A DNA stretch of 51,722 nucleotides from JANYGM01 sp043764015 (GCA_043764015.1 JAYUKY010000052.1:1-51722), one strand, 5' to 3'. Positions 1 through 8,355 are shown, counted from the stretch's first letter. Program-made: numbers and translations. Notes: generated by a model not told the origin, from the sequence alone.

Positions 1-2
1 AT

Positions 3-68
3 AATGGTATGTCGTGGTCTTCAAATGGGTCATTAGCAATTACTTTGATAGCTGCAAGTTATTACTAA
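3..68 (+). CDS. C-terminal end of an upstream protein (partial)
   Basis: An open frame enters from the left edge and stops at TAA 66-68. The visible tail is 21 residues and ends in LIAASYY. It is too short to assign a family. The adjacent 200 bases are AT-rich and non-coding, which fits a gene end here, but this could be chance. Confidence 0.3.
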   Translation, partial: NGMSWSSNGSLAITLIAASYY

Positions 69-218
69 ATAATTTGCAACGGAACTTTTACAGCAACAAC
101 TTCTTTTCATAAAGGGGTTTTGTTTAGAAATTTGAAAGAATTGAGAAAATTTTGTACTTTTTTTAAAATATTTACTCTCAAATGTTGTTTATTTTGATTT
201 AATTTCCTAATTTTAGGC

Positions 219-234
219 AGTAATAATTATTACT
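219..234. promoter_or_regulatory. Perfect 16-bp palindrome upstream of the XRE regulator
   Basis: AGTAATAATTATTACT is its own reverse complement and lies 39 bases before the ATG of the helix-turn-helix gene. Dimeric XRE-family repressors often bind such dyads in their own promoters, so it is a candidate autoregulatory operator. In AT-rich DNA a chance palindrome is possible. Confidence 0.4.
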
Positions 235-273
235 TGTGTGCATATTCAACAACATAAAATATAACTAATCATT

Positions 274-648
274 ATGGAAGTAGGAGAAAAAATCAGAAAA
301 CTGCGTGAGTTTCGTCAATATTCTCAAGAATATGTGGCTAAAAAACTGAAAATTACGCAAGGAGCTTATAGCCGTATGGAGCAGGGAGATATTGATTTAC
401 CGTTTTCTAGGCTAGAAAAGGTGGCTGAAGTGCTGGAAATGCCTGTTGAAAAACTGGTTGGTTATGATGACAAACAAATGATGATAAATTACATTGCCAA
501 TAATTGTAATCTTACAGCTACTGGTAATATTCTAAGTAATAATTTATCCGTAGAAGAGCTAACAAAGCAGTATGATTTGCGTATTTTGTCCTTAGAAAAT
601 GAAACAATACGTTTACATTCGTTGCTAGAAAAAGCATTATTACGCTAA
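274..648 (+). CDS. XRE-family helix-turn-helix transcriptional regulator
   Basis: This 124-residue cytoplasmic protein has an N-terminal Cro/C1-type HTH at about residues 5-62. The hallmarks are an initial IRKLRE helix, the turn around SQEYVAKKL, the recognition helix ITQGAYSRMEQG, and a closing LPFSRLEKVAEVL segment. Residues 95-124 are heptad-like (LTKQYDLRILSLENETIRL) and suggest a short dimerising coiled coil. No sensory domain follows, so it probably acts as a simple repressor or activator. It is monocistronic: a palindrome precedes it and an intrinsic terminator starts 20 bases after its stop. The target is unknown; autoregulation is inferred only from the palindrome. Confidence 0.88.
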   Translation: MEVGEKIRKLREFRQYSQEYVAKKLKITQGAYSRMEQGDIDLPFSRLEKVAEVLEMPVEKLVGYDDKQMMINYIANNCNLTATGNILSNNLSVEELTKQYDLRILSLENETIRLHSLLEKALLR

Positions 649-667
649 AAATCTAAGAAACAAAAAA

Positions 668-699
668 AATCCCTTTGAAATTATCAAAGGGATTTTTTT
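668..699 (+). terminator. Intrinsic terminator after the XRE gene
   Basis: An 11-bp perfect stem (AATCCCTTTGA with TCAAAGGGATT), a 5-base loop and a following T-run form a textbook Rho-independent terminator. Confidence 0.9.
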
Positions 700-760
700 A
701 TTTTTGGTTTAGCTTCCCTAAAATCTGAAAGAAAATACAATTTCATAAAAGAAAAATTAG

Positions 761-768
761 TATTTTTG
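761..768 (+). promoter_or_regulatory. Bacteroidota -7 element (TATTTTTG)
   Basis: TATTTTTG matches the TANNTTTG consensus and lies 24 bases before ATG 793. It makes the upstream TTG at 766 an implausible start, because that TTG lies inside the promoter. No clear -33 TTTG was found. Confidence 0.55.
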
Positions 769-792
769 TATAGAATTTATTTCAATAATATT

Positions 793-1458
793 ATGGCAAA
801 AAAGCAAAGAAAAGAAATTAAATATGCAGAAGCAGATTTGATTAAATTGTTCAATCTCAAGCGTTTGGTAGGTAATGAGGAGCATCCTCTTATGATAGAA
901 TGGACAAATATTACTATTCCAATACTTGATGAATTTGAAAAAAACAGTTTTGACAAAATATTAAAGAAAGCTAAAAAAAATATTGAAGGTTGGAATGAAG
1001 AAGAATTAAAAGTAAAATTCATAGCCACAGTAGTGGATTTGGGCTATTTGGAAGAAGAAGACGAAAAATATAAAACTTACTATGAAAGAGAACTTTATAC
1101 AACCATCAATGATAATTATTTGTATCTCAAAGCTGATTTTATGATTGCAGAAGGCATTTTGGATAAGCCAAGCACGCCCTATTTTTATTTCCAAGAATAC
1201 AAAAAACTAAAAGACCCAAGTGGCGACCCTGTACCACAATTATTAGAAGGTTTTTTGATTGCACAAGAAAAAAATAAAAACGGAAAACCTTTGTATGGTT
1301 GTACTGTAACAGGCAAACTTTGGGATTTTTTTATTTTAGAGGATAAAACTTATTGCATTTCAAAATCTTATGTTTGTACTGATAAAGATGATTTATTGGA
1401 AATAATAGCCATTTTACGTAAGTTTAAAGAGATTTTGGAAACTAGATTATTGGATTAA
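793..1458 (+). CDS. Hypothetical protein with a PD-(D/E)XK nuclease-like core
   Basis: A 221-residue soluble protein without signal peptide or membrane segments. The N-terminal half is helical and highly charged. The C-terminal half reads like the PD-(D/E)XK fold seen in type I restriction R-subunit N-termini. D115 lies in KADFMIAEG, followed 20 residues later by E135-Y-K137 in FQEYKK, then a QLLEGFLIAQ helix and a strand GCTVTGKLWDFFI. Start ATG 793 was preferred to TTG 766, which sits in the promoter element. It has no methylase or restriction partners next to it. Nuclease activity is inferred from the motif pattern only; the fold could also serve binding. Confidence 0.6.
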   Translation: MAKKQRKEIKYAEADLIKLFNLKRLVGNEEHPLMIEWTNITIPILDEFEKNSFDKILKKAKKNIEGWNEEELKVKFIATVVDLGYLEEEDEKYKTYYERELYTTINDNYLYLKADFMIAEGILDKPSTPYFYFQEYKKLKDPSGDPVPQLLEGFLIAQEKNKNGKPLYGCTVTGKLWDFFILEDKTYCISKSYVCTDKDDLLEIIAILRKFKEILETRLLD

Positions 1459-1608
1459 AATTATAGAAATAAAAAAGTCCTTAAAAAGAAAGCCTACTTT
1501 TTCTAAAAACGCTTTTGCTTATTGTCTTTTCTTTGCCATAAAAGTATTTTCATTCCTTGTTTATAAGTAATATTAGCACAAAAGATTTTTTTTGATTAAA
1601 TTATTATT

Positions 1609-1616
1609 TATATTTG
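1609..1616 (+). promoter_or_regulatory. Bacteroidota -7 element (TATATTTG)
   Basis: TATATTTG matches TANNTTTG exactly, followed by CGCC and then the ATG at 1661. A T-rich stretch with TTTG lies upstream, though its spacing is a little short. Confidence 0.6.
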
Positions 1617-1660
1617 CGCCACCAATAAAAACTTCAAAATTAAATTTCAACTAATATAAA

Positions 1661-2194
1661 ATGAACATCAAATTATCAATAATAGGCATAAGCATAGCAA
1701 CAATGCTATTTGCTTGTGGCGAGAAAACAGCAGAAAAAACAACAACAGAAACTCAAAATATACCTCAAACCACCCAAAAAGAAACTAAAAAACAATTAGC
1801 ACCTGTTTTTGATATGCTCAATGGCGGAGAAGATAGTGAACTTGCTTTTTTCTTTTCTTTCGTGCAAGCTGCCAACATTGCCAATGAACTCACCAAAGAT
1901 AATTATACTGTTTTTGCACCCAATAAAGCCGCTTTTACATCACTTGGAGAGGCAAAACTAGAGCAATTAGTTGCTAATCAAGGACTAATGACCAAAATTG
2001 CAAAAACGCATATTGTCAAAGGGAAATATAAAATTTCTGACTTAAAAGATGGGCAAGTGCTTACGACTATTCAAGGTAACACTTTGACTATCAAGAAAGA
2101 TGGAGATAAAACAAAGGTTGGAAATGCCAACGTCAATACTGCAGATATTGAAGCAACAAATGGTTTTATTCATATTTTAGATAAAGTTTTATGA
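1661..2194 (+). CDS. Fasciclin (FAS1) domain lipoprotein
   Basis: A 177-residue secreted lipoprotein. The N-terminus is a hydrophobic signal peptide ending in a lipobox (LFAC, Cys at residue 19). A short T/Q/K-rich linker leads to one FAS1 domain at about residues 48-177. FAS1 hallmarks are visible: the first motif around NYTVFAPNKAAFTSL, the central HIVKGKYKISDL, and the closing NVNTADIEATNGFIHILDKVL. FAS1 domains act in adhesion at cell surfaces. It is transcribed alone from the promoter at 1609. Its ligand cannot be told from sequence. Confidence 0.9.
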   Translation: MNIKLSIIGISIATMLFACGEKTAEKTTTETQNIPQTTQKETKKQLAPVFDMLNGGEDSELAFFFSFVQAANIANELTKDNYTVFAPNKAAFTSLGEAKLEQLVANQGLMTKIAKTHIVKGKYKISDLKDGQVLTTIQGNTLTIKKDGDKTKVGNANVNTADIEATNGFIHILDKVL

Positions 2195-2285
2195 GGTATG
2201 AGATGTGAAGTGTAGGGTGTGAAGTAAATACAATTTAATGTATTTTAATTCATAAATTATATTTATTCACAATTAAAAATTATTT

Positions 2286-2612
2286 ATGGAACTCAAATAT
2301 ACACCTGCTTTTCTGACGAAATTAGAAGATATTTTTGCTGAATCTGACTACTTTTTGCGCTACGAAAAAGGCAATTTTAAGTCAGGCTACTGCATTTTGA
2401 AGGAAAAAAGAATAGTCATTATCAACAAATATTTTACCACAGAAGGTAAAGTAAATAGTTTGGTGGAGATTTTGAAACAAGTAGAAATTCAAACAGAAAA
2501 ACTATCAGAAAAAACGCTAAAACTCTTCTTACAAGTGCAACAAGGCATAAAAGTAGATATAATTGACACATTAGAAGATGCTTTGGAAACAACAGAAATA
2601 AAAAATGAATAA
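2286..2612 (+). CDS. Conserved Bacteroidota protein of unknown function (first of a pair)
   Basis: A 108-residue soluble protein with no signal peptide. It has a compact alpha/beta look (FLRYEKGNFKSGYCILKEKRIVIINKYF) followed by helices rich in E and K. I recognise the pattern from small conserved Bacteroidota proteins but know no function. Its 3' end overlaps the next gene by 8 bases, which indicates translational coupling. The gap upstream carries period-7 TGTGAAG-like low-complexity repeats. Confidence 0.75.
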   Translation: MELKYTPAFLTKLEDIFAESDYFLRYEKGNFKSGYCILKEKRIVIINKYFTTEGKVNSLVEILKQVEIQTEKLSEKTLKLFLQVQQGIKVDIIDTLEDALETTEIKNE

Positions 2613-2970
2613 TAAAACAGAAACAGAAGATTTTGAGTTAGAATTTCGTTGGGGGCAACTGCTCAACCGTATTCAAAAAGCACTTAATGCACGTCCAAAA
2701 GACGTAAATGGTGTACTTTTGTTGGTTGGCGTACAAGAGCTTGGGCAAGGTTTTAGGAATTTTTCTAAGGAAGAAAAGCAAGATTTGATGCATATTGCTG
2801 TTTGTAGAGTGCTTAGTAAAACTGGTTTTTATACCCTTGATGGACTTGACAAAGATGGCTGGCCTCATTGGACACTCGCCAAAGAACTTCCTCATTTTGA
2901 CCTTTTTGAGCAAGAAAAATTACTCAAAATCAATATTATGGAGTATTTTGAAGATGAACAAATATTTTAG
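2605..2970 (+). CDS. Conserved Bacteroidota protein of unknown function (second of a pair)
   Basis: A 121-residue soluble acidic protein overlapping the preceding gene by 8 bases. Striking segments are GVLLLVGVQELGQGFRNFSKEEKQ and DLMHIAVCRVLS. These look like a helical core, followed by an aromatic stretch DGWPHWTLAKELP. No catalytic motif was recognised. The overlap suggests the two products act together or are needed in equal amounts. Confidence 0.75.
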   Translation: MNNKTETEDFELEFRWGQLLNRIQKALNARPKDVNGVLLLVGVQELGQGFRNFSKEEKQDLMHIAVCRVLSKTGFYTLDGLDKDGWPHWTLAKELPHFDLFEQEKLLKINIMEYFEDEQIF

Positions 2971-3102
2971 TAGTTGTGAATTCTGAATGAATACAATGTA
3001 TTGATAATCAATTCACTAAAAAATAAAGCATAATTGCCACGAATGCACGAATAAATACAATTATTTGGTATAAATTTTAATTCACAAGTTACAATTCTCT
3101 AA

Positions 3103-3738
3103 ATGGAAAATCCTGTTATTATTTTTGGTGCAAATGGGCTTGGTGCGGTTGCCTTAGATATTTTTACAAGTCATAACGTAGTTGTTTATGGTTTTTTAGA
3201 TGATGATAAAAAGCTTCATCATACAGAAATAAATCTTATTTCTGTGCTTGGAGATACTGATGATGATGGTTTTTTGAAACTTATTGGCAAAAAATGTGAG
3301 GCTTTTGTAGCTACTGATGATGCGAAATTGCGCAAAAATCTAGTTGGAATGTTGCTTGAAAAGCGCAAAATGATGCCTGTCAATGCCATTCATAAATTGG
3401 CTAATATTGCTGAAAATGCCCTTATTGGTCACGGAAATCTTATTGCGTTGGGTGCAAGCATCAATACAAATGCCATTATTGGCAATCATTGCATCATAAG
3501 TGCCAATGCTTGCATAGATTACAAGGCTAAAATAGCTGATTTTGTGCAAATTGGTGCGGGTGCAGTCATTGGTGCAGATGTAGAAATAAGCGCAAACGCA
3601 TTCATAGGTACAGGCGCAGTCATAGTTGCAGGCGTGAAAATAGGCGCAAATGCTCGTATAGGCGTGGGTAGCGTGGTTGTGGCTGATGTAGAAAAAGCCA
3701 CAACCGTTTTTGGAAACCCTGCAAAAAAAGTGAACTAA
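3103..3738 (+). CDS. NeuD/PglD-like left-handed beta-helix protein, catalytic His missing
   Basis: A 211-residue protein with the two-domain build of sialic acid/bacillosamine O- or N-acetyltransferases. Residues 1-75 form a Rossmann-like PglD N-domain (PVIIFGANGLGAVALDIF, then YGFLDDD). Residues 95-211 are hexapeptide repeats (IGNHCI, IGAGAV, IGADVE, IGTGAV, IGANAR, IGVGSV) ending in the usual VFGNPAKKV. Normal family members have DHD/EHE and a second His in the coil that reads roughly I-D-H-x-C-x-I-x-D-F-x-H-I. Here the same coil is IDYKAKIADFVQI, so both histidines are replaced (Y and Q). Acetyltransferase activity is therefore doubtful. No sugar-biosynthesis genes are next to it. Confidence 0.82.
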   Translation: MENPVIIFGANGLGAVALDIFTSHNVVVYGFLDDDKKLHHTEINLISVLGDTDDDGFLKLIGKKCEAFVATDDAKLRKNLVGMLLEKRKMMPVNAIHKLANIAENALIGHGNLIALGASINTNAIIGNHCIISANACIDYKAKIADFVQIGAGAVIGADVEISANAFIGTGAVIVAGVKIGANARIGVGSVVVADVEKATTVFGNPAKKVN

Positions 3739-3781
3739 GATTTTTAGGATTTCAGGATTATAGGATTTTTTGTTTCCTTTT

Positions 3782-3997
3782 TTAGTTTAATTTTTCAAAA
3801 AGGTATTTATCTATTATGTAGGCATTCATATAAGTACCTTTTGAGGTTGCTACCAATAAATCATCATAGATATTTTGAGGAACATTGAGGTATTTATATC
3901 TGGTTTGAGATGCCAAATAACGTACTTCTAACACTTTTTTCTCTGCATCATAGCCGACTAAATCTATCATAGAAGATTCTACTTGTATGTATTCCAT
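3782..3997 (-). CDS. KTSC domain protein
   Basis: A 71-residue protein made up of one KTSC domain. The features are an initial VESSMIDLVGYDAEKKVLEVRY, an aromatic YKYLNVP strand-turn, and a helix ending in the SKGTYMNAYI segment (the family's small-residue/G-x-y-x-N motif). The function of KTSC proteins is not firmly established; some are linked to nucleic-acid or lysyl-tRNA synthetase contexts. It is transcribed leftwards from a separate promoter and is convergent with the NeuD-like gene. Confidence 0.85.
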   Translation of the reverse strand: MEYIQVESSMIDLVGYDAEKKVLEVRYLASQTRYKYLNVPQNIYDDLLVATSKGTYMNAYIIDKYLFEKLN

Positions 3998-4081
3998 AAG
4001 TTATTTAAATTTTTTAATATTATGATTTATTAGGATTATAAAATTTTTCCAAAAAGTTGTATCTCCTATAAAAACCTTCAA

Positions 4082-4089
4082 CAAAGATA
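4082..4089 (-). promoter_or_regulatory. Minus-strand -7 element for the KTSC gene
   Basis: CAAAGATA reads TATCTTTG on the minus strand and matches TANNTTTG. It lies 85 bases upstream of the KTSC start. No clean -33 box was seen. Confidence 0.4.
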
Positions 4090-4221
4090 CAATTTATACT
4101 TATATTTTACCTGATTTTCAGATATATTATTGTAAAAAATATTTTATATCATCTCAAAACACTACTCTTAGTTTAGAACAAATATAAATTACAAAGATAT
4201 TTCAAACAATTTCACAAAAAA

Positions 4222-4251
4222 TTTGTTTATAGAAATTTTTTACTATATTTG
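4222..4251 (+). promoter_or_regulatory. Complete Bacteroidota promoter (TTTG-N18-TATATTTG)
   Basis: TTTG at 4222-4225, 18 bases, then TATATTTG at 4244-4251, an exact fit to the phylum consensus. Transcription would begin near 4257, so a start upstream at 4223 is excluded and ATG 4298 is favoured. Confidence 0.75.
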
Positions 4252-4297
4252 TGCCATCAAGTTCCTACAAAATAACAGAAAAAGTAGTCAAACGCCA

Positions 4298-4687
4298 ATG
4301 AAACGCAGATTTTTGCAATATTGTTCTATCCTTATGATAATGATGTTTATCTCAAACATCACCTTAGCAAATTTCTATACCCCTTCCATAAAAACATCAC
4401 AAGAAAATTCTTACACACAAAAACAAGAAAGTAGTTTTTGGGCTAAGTTTGTAAGTTCATTAGCGAGTGAGATAGAGAAAATTGAAGAAAAAACTGAACA
4501 AGAAAATGAAGGAAGTACAAAATTATTTGTTGATAATGGTAATTTTTCTTTTGTTTATTCTTCCTACGCATTCCAAAAAAATCTCTTTCATTCCCAAATA
4601 ACAGAATGGCTAACTTGCCATTTTCCTAATCTCAAAGCAAAAATCAGTAAAAGCATCACGCTTTCCCTCCACCGTTTTAGACTGTAA
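4298..4687 (+). CDS. Small exported protein of unknown function upstream of the porin
   Basis: From ATG 4298 the product is 129 residues. It begins with a classical signal peptide (MKRRFLQYCSILMIMMF, then a SNITLA cleavage region). The mature part has a Q/E/K-rich segment with EKIEEKTEQENEG and a basic C-terminus (ISKSITLSLHRFRL). No family was recognised. The longer reading from 4223 would start inside the promoter. It lies 100 bases before the porin gene and may be co-transcribed with it, so it could be a periplasmic helper. That is inference. Confidence 0.6.
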   Translation: MKRRFLQYCSILMIMMFISNITLANFYTPSIKTSQENSYTQKQESSFWAKFVSSLASEIEKIEEKTEQENEGSTKLFVDNGNFSFVYSSYAFQKNLFHSQITEWLTCHFPNLKAKISKSITLSLHRFRL

Positions 4688-4787
4688 CTATTTATTAAAT
4701 TTACGTTTTTACTCAAAATAATGTGTTTAACACTATTTTTGAGTAGGATTTTTATTTTTAAAATATATTACTCTAAAATCTACAATT

Positions 4788-6218
4788 ATGCTTTTCAAAA
4801 AAGTAATTTTGTTGGTATTGGGTGTGGTATTGGGTATTAGCTTTGCTTTTGCTCAAAATATCACCCAAAATAATCTTCAAAGCAAAGCAGTTTATGACAC
4901 TATTCCTGTGGTGGTTGCACCAAAAATAACAAAACCAGAAATCCTTAAATTCAATCTTAATGAGTCTGGAACGCATTATTTTCAGGCGACTTTCCTAAAT
5001 CAGGTTTGGTTGCGCTACGACCAAAGCAACCCAAATACCCTCGTACAAGGCGCAAAACAGCCAGAAACTTTTGATATTGGGCTTAGAAGGACTCGTATTC
5101 AAATGTTTGGGCAAATAACTGACCGTACTTTTGTGTATTTTCAGTTTGGGCAAAATAATTTTAATTCTATGTATAATACGACCATCAATGCCAACAGAAA
5201 ACAAGCAGTTTTCTTTCACGATGCACTTGGTGAATACCGTATCAGCAAGAAAAATGAGCTTAAAATAGGCGCAGGACTAACAATTACTAACGGACTTTCT
5301 CGTTTTTCACAACCAGGAATAGGTACAATTATGACAACAGATGTACCTGTTTTTGCGCAAGCCACCGTTGACCAAACAGACGAATTTTCTCGCAAATTAA
5401 GCATTTATGCACGTGGGCAAGTAGGCAAATTGGACTATCGTGTTTCTATTTCTGACCCTTTTCCTATCAATACCAACGGTTTTCCTGTGCCACCACTTAC
5501 TAAAAATGCCTCTTTTGCAGGCACAGGGCATACAAAGCAGTTTCAGACGTATTTAATGTACCAGTTTTTTGACCACGAACAGCACAATATAGCTTATATG
5601 ACTGGTACACATTTAGGGCAAAAAAAGGTTTTTAATGTAGCTGGAGGCATTATTCACCAAAAAAATGCTATGTGGAGAAAAGAAACTGCTACAAGTGATA
5701 GCACTTTCCAAGATATGACGCTTTGGTGCGTGGAAAGTTACCTTGATATGCCTTTAAACAAAGAAAAAGGAACGGCTATCTCTGCTTATGCTGGTTATTT
5801 TAATTATAATTTTGGAACGAATTATTTGCGTTTTAATGGCATTATGAATCCTGCAAACGGCATTACAGGCGCAAATAACATTACTGGTGCAGGTGCTGCC
5901 TACGGAAATGCTTATCCAATGATGGGAACAGGAAACGTTTTTTATACGCAAATTGGCTATCTTTTACCCAAAAAACTACTAGGAGAGAACGGAGGACAAC
6001 TTTTGCCTTACGCTTCTATGATGAGTGCTAATTATGATAGGCTGGGAACGCCTATGCGTGTATATAACGTAGGTGTGAACTGGCTCATAAGTGGACACAA
6101 ATCAAAACTTTCTTTGGATTATCAAAACAGACCTACTTATTTCGTCAATACTAGCAATATTATTGAGCAAAGCATAAGACGTGGCACTTTTACGCTGCAA
6201 TATCAAATATTTATCTAA
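4788..6218 (+). CDS. Phosphate-selective porin O/P-type outer-membrane protein
   Basis: A 476-residue protein with signal peptide (MLFKKVILLVLGVVLGISFAFAQ) and a beta-barrel of alternating strands ending in FTLQYQIFI, a hydrophobic outer-membrane terminus. The pattern RYDQSNP, then FDIGLRRTRIQMFGQITDRTFVYFQFG, matches the OprO/OprP (porin_O_P) family, trimeric channels for phosphate or other anions. It precedes the hyf-like/SulP genes, separated by 132 bases that contain an inverted repeat. Anion passage across the outer membrane followed by SulP uptake would make sense together, but the substrate is not shown by sequence. Confidence 0.85.
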   Translation: MLFKKVILLVLGVVLGISFAFAQNITQNNLQSKAVYDTIPVVVAPKITKPEILKFNLNESGTHYFQATFLNQVWLRYDQSNPNTLVQGAKQPETFDIGLRRTRIQMFGQITDRTFVYFQFGQNNFNSMYNTTINANRKQAVFFHDALGEYRISKKNELKIGAGLTITNGLSRFSQPGIGTIMTTDVPVFAQATVDQTDEFSRKLSIYARGQVGKLDYRVSISDPFPINTNGFPVPPLTKNASFAGTGHTKQFQTYLMYQFFDHEQHNIAYMTGTHLGQKKVFNVAGGIIHQKNAMWRKETATSDSTFQDMTLWCVESYLDMPLNKEKGTAISAYAGYFNYNFGTNYLRFNGIMNPANGITGANNITGAGAAYGNAYPMMGTGNVFYTQIGYLLPKKLLGENGGQLLPYASMMSANYDRLGTPMRVYNVGVNWLISGHKSKLSLDYQNRPTYFVNTSNIIEQSIRRGTFTLQYQIFI

Positions 6219-6231
6219 AATCAATTTCAGA

Positions 6232-6352
6232 ATCACGGATTTTAATGGATTAAAAGATTACACAGATTTTTTGAAAGAGAAACATAAAAATCTTTATAAT
6301 CAACTAAAAATCCAATCCGTGTAATCTGTGTAATCATTAAAAAATCCGTGAT
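6232..6352. repeat. Imperfect inverted repeat between porin and hyfB
   Basis: The outer arms ATCACGGATTTTAATG (from 6232) and the complement of AAAAAATCCGTGAT (to 6352) pair. Further inside, GATTACACAGATT pairs with AATCTGTGTAATC. The element ends on the hyfB start codon. ATCCGTG/TCTGTGTAATC words recur in Bacteroidota intergenic DNA (from memory), so this looks like a non-autonomous repeat. Confidence 0.65.
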
Positions 6353-8339
6353 GAATAATCTAATTTTTCTTTTATTGCTTGGCGTGTGTTTAGTGCCGTT
6401 TGTGGTACTTGTTCCTACGAAAATGAAAACAAGTTTTTCATTGATAACGGCTATTTTGATGGCTACGACGGGCGCAACACTTGCTATAAACGTCCTTGTA
6501 AGCAACCAAACGTGGATTTATACACTTGCAACAAGTCCAATCTTTGGTAAAATAATGCTAGAAATAGATAAACTTTCAGCTATTTTCTTGCTGATTTCTT
6601 GTGTAATGTCTGTTTTGGTAGCGTTTTATGCAGTTGGTTATTTGAGCAAAATACAAGACAAATCTTCTCTAAATCTGCATTTAATTGCATTTGGAACTAC
6701 TTTTTTTGGAATGATTGCTGCGCTTATTCTTCCAAATATGATGACGTTTTTGGTGGCGTGGGAGATAATGTCAGTTTCTTCTTTTTTGTTAATTTTGCTT
6801 GGCTACAATAATGACGACAACGAGCAAAAAGCAGAATTATTAAAGCAAGCCGTTAATTATTTTATTCAAATGCACGTGGGAGCGGTTTTTTTGCTCGTGG
6901 GTACGCTTGTGGTGCAGACAAATACAGGTAGTTTTGATTTTGCAAGCATCAAAAACTATTCAGGGTCATCTCTGATGCTGTTTTTTATGTTTTTTGTAGG
7001 ATTTGGAATGAAAGCAGGATTTTTACCAATGCAGTCGTGGTTGCCAAAAACGCATAGTGTTGCACCTTTTAATTGGAGTTTAATGTCCACTATTATGATA
7101 AATATGGGCATTTACGGGCTTTTTCGTATTTTGCTTTACACGCCTTCCAAAAAACTAGAAATAGGTATTTTCCTACTTATTATCAGCGTAATGACTGCTA
7201 TTTATGGCATTGTGAATGCGGCTATGCAGAAAGATTTAAAGAAATTGTTGGCTTTCAGTAGCTCCGAAAATATGGGAATTATTGGTATTGGAATGGGTTT
7301 AGGCACTTTGGGTGTGGCTTTGGGCAACAATTCTATGGCATTTTTGGGCTATATTGGCGCACTTTTGCACGTTTTTAACCATACTTTATTCAAATCTTTG
7401 CTTTTTTATAGTGCTGGGGCAGTTTATTTCCAATTAGGAACAAAAAATATAGAACAACTAGGTGGCGTTCTCAAAAAAATGCCTTATTCTGGCTCATTTT
7501 TCCTGCTGGCATCTATGGCAATAGCGGGTTTGCCGCCATTCAATGGCTTTATTTCGGAGTTTTTGATGTATGAAGGCTTTTTAAAAGGAATGAAAGATAG
7601 TTTTGTTTCCGTTGAGGTGTTGCTTTTGATAGGAATGGTTGGTCTGACACTCACAGGAGGGCTTTCTATCTATACATTTACCAAAGCTTTTGGACTTGGT
7701 TTTTTGGGTGTTCCTCGTACTGAAAAGGTCAAAGAAGCAAAAGAAGTGAACTTTTTGATGTTATTTCCGCAGATTTTGGTAACAATTCTTATTCTTTCTG
7801 TGGCACTTGCACCAACTATTTATTTTCATATCTATGCAGACCTTACGCATATCTTCGTACCACCAACAGAAAGTCTAGAAAAACTAGAAATCTACGCTCT
7901 GGAGCGTGATACTATCATTACGTTTGTGTTCTTGGCACTTATTGCCGTGATTTTTGCTATCAGAACATTTAAAGTAAGGCAAAATAAAGAAAGTTATAAT
8001 GCTACTTGGGGTTGCGGTTATCTTGGAAAAAGCCCTAAAATACAATATACAGCGACTTCTTATGCTAATTATCTTGTAAAATTAGCTGCACCAATCATTG
8101 GCTATAAAGAAAAAACACGCCGTATTGCGCCTACGGATATTTTTCCAACTAACCGCCATTTTGAAAGTGAGGTTTACGACAAAATAGAGGTAGGAATCAT
8201 CAATAAAATCATCAATGCGCTCAAATGGCTTCTAAGAAAAGTTGCCATTATTGAAACAGGAAAAACGCAACATTATATCTTGTATGCTTTTATGTTTATG
8301 CTTTTGCTGTTTTTATTGACGTTTTTCAATGTTTTATAA
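6351..8339 (+). CDS. hyfB: HyfB/NuoL-like antiporter subunit of a complex I-related complex
   Basis: A 662-residue polytopic inner-membrane protein of the proton-conducting antiporter family (NuoL/MrpA/HyfB). The core is at about residues 60-430. Conserved charged motifs needed for ion translocation remain: Glu in VAWEIMSVSSF, Lys in GFGMKAGFLPMQSWLPKTH, a further AFSSSENMG segment, and His/Lys in HVFNHTLFKSLLF. About 14 membrane segments and a C-terminal extension match hydrogenase-4 component B. ATG 6351 is preferred to the overlapping GTG 6348. It heads a run of six subunit genes on the same strand, so it is the distal pump module of that complex. Confidence 0.88.
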   Translation: MNNLIFLLLLGVCLVPFVVLVPTKMKTSFSLITAILMATTGATLAINVLVSNQTWIYTLATSPIFGKIMLEIDKLSAIFLLISCVMSVLVAFYAVGYLSKIQDKSSLNLHLIAFGTTFFGMIAALILPNMMTFLVAWEIMSVSSFLLILLGYNNDDNEQKAELLKQAVNYFIQMHVGAVFLLVGTLVVQTNTGSFDFASIKNYSGSSLMLFFMFFVGFGMKAGFLPMQSWLPKTHSVAPFNWSLMSTIMINMGIYGLFRILLYTPSKKLEIGIFLLIISVMTAIYGIVNAAMQKDLKKLLAFSSSENMGIIGIGMGLGTLGVALGNNSMAFLGYIGALLHVFNHTLFKSLLFYSAGAVYFQLGTKNIEQLGGVLKKMPYSGSFFLLASMAIAGLPPFNGFISEFLMYEGFLKGMKDSFVSVEVLLLIGMVGLTLTGGLSIYTFTKAFGLGFLGVPRTEKVKEAKEVNFLMLFPQILVTILILSVALAPTIYFHIYADLTHIFVPPTESLEKLEIYALERDTIITFVFLALIAVIFAIRTFKVRQNKESYNATWGCGYLGKSPKIQYTATSYANYLVKLAAPIIGYKEKTRRIAPTDIFPTNRHFESEVYDKIEVGIINKIINALKWLLRKVAIIETGKTQHYILYAFMFMLLLFLLTFFNVL

Positions 8340-8355
8340 GTTGTCTAAAAATCCG

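Noticed and set aside
4223..4297. An N-terminal extension of the small exported protein
   Set aside because: It would start inside the TTTG-N18-TATATTTG promoter; the signal peptide begins cleanly at ATG 4298.
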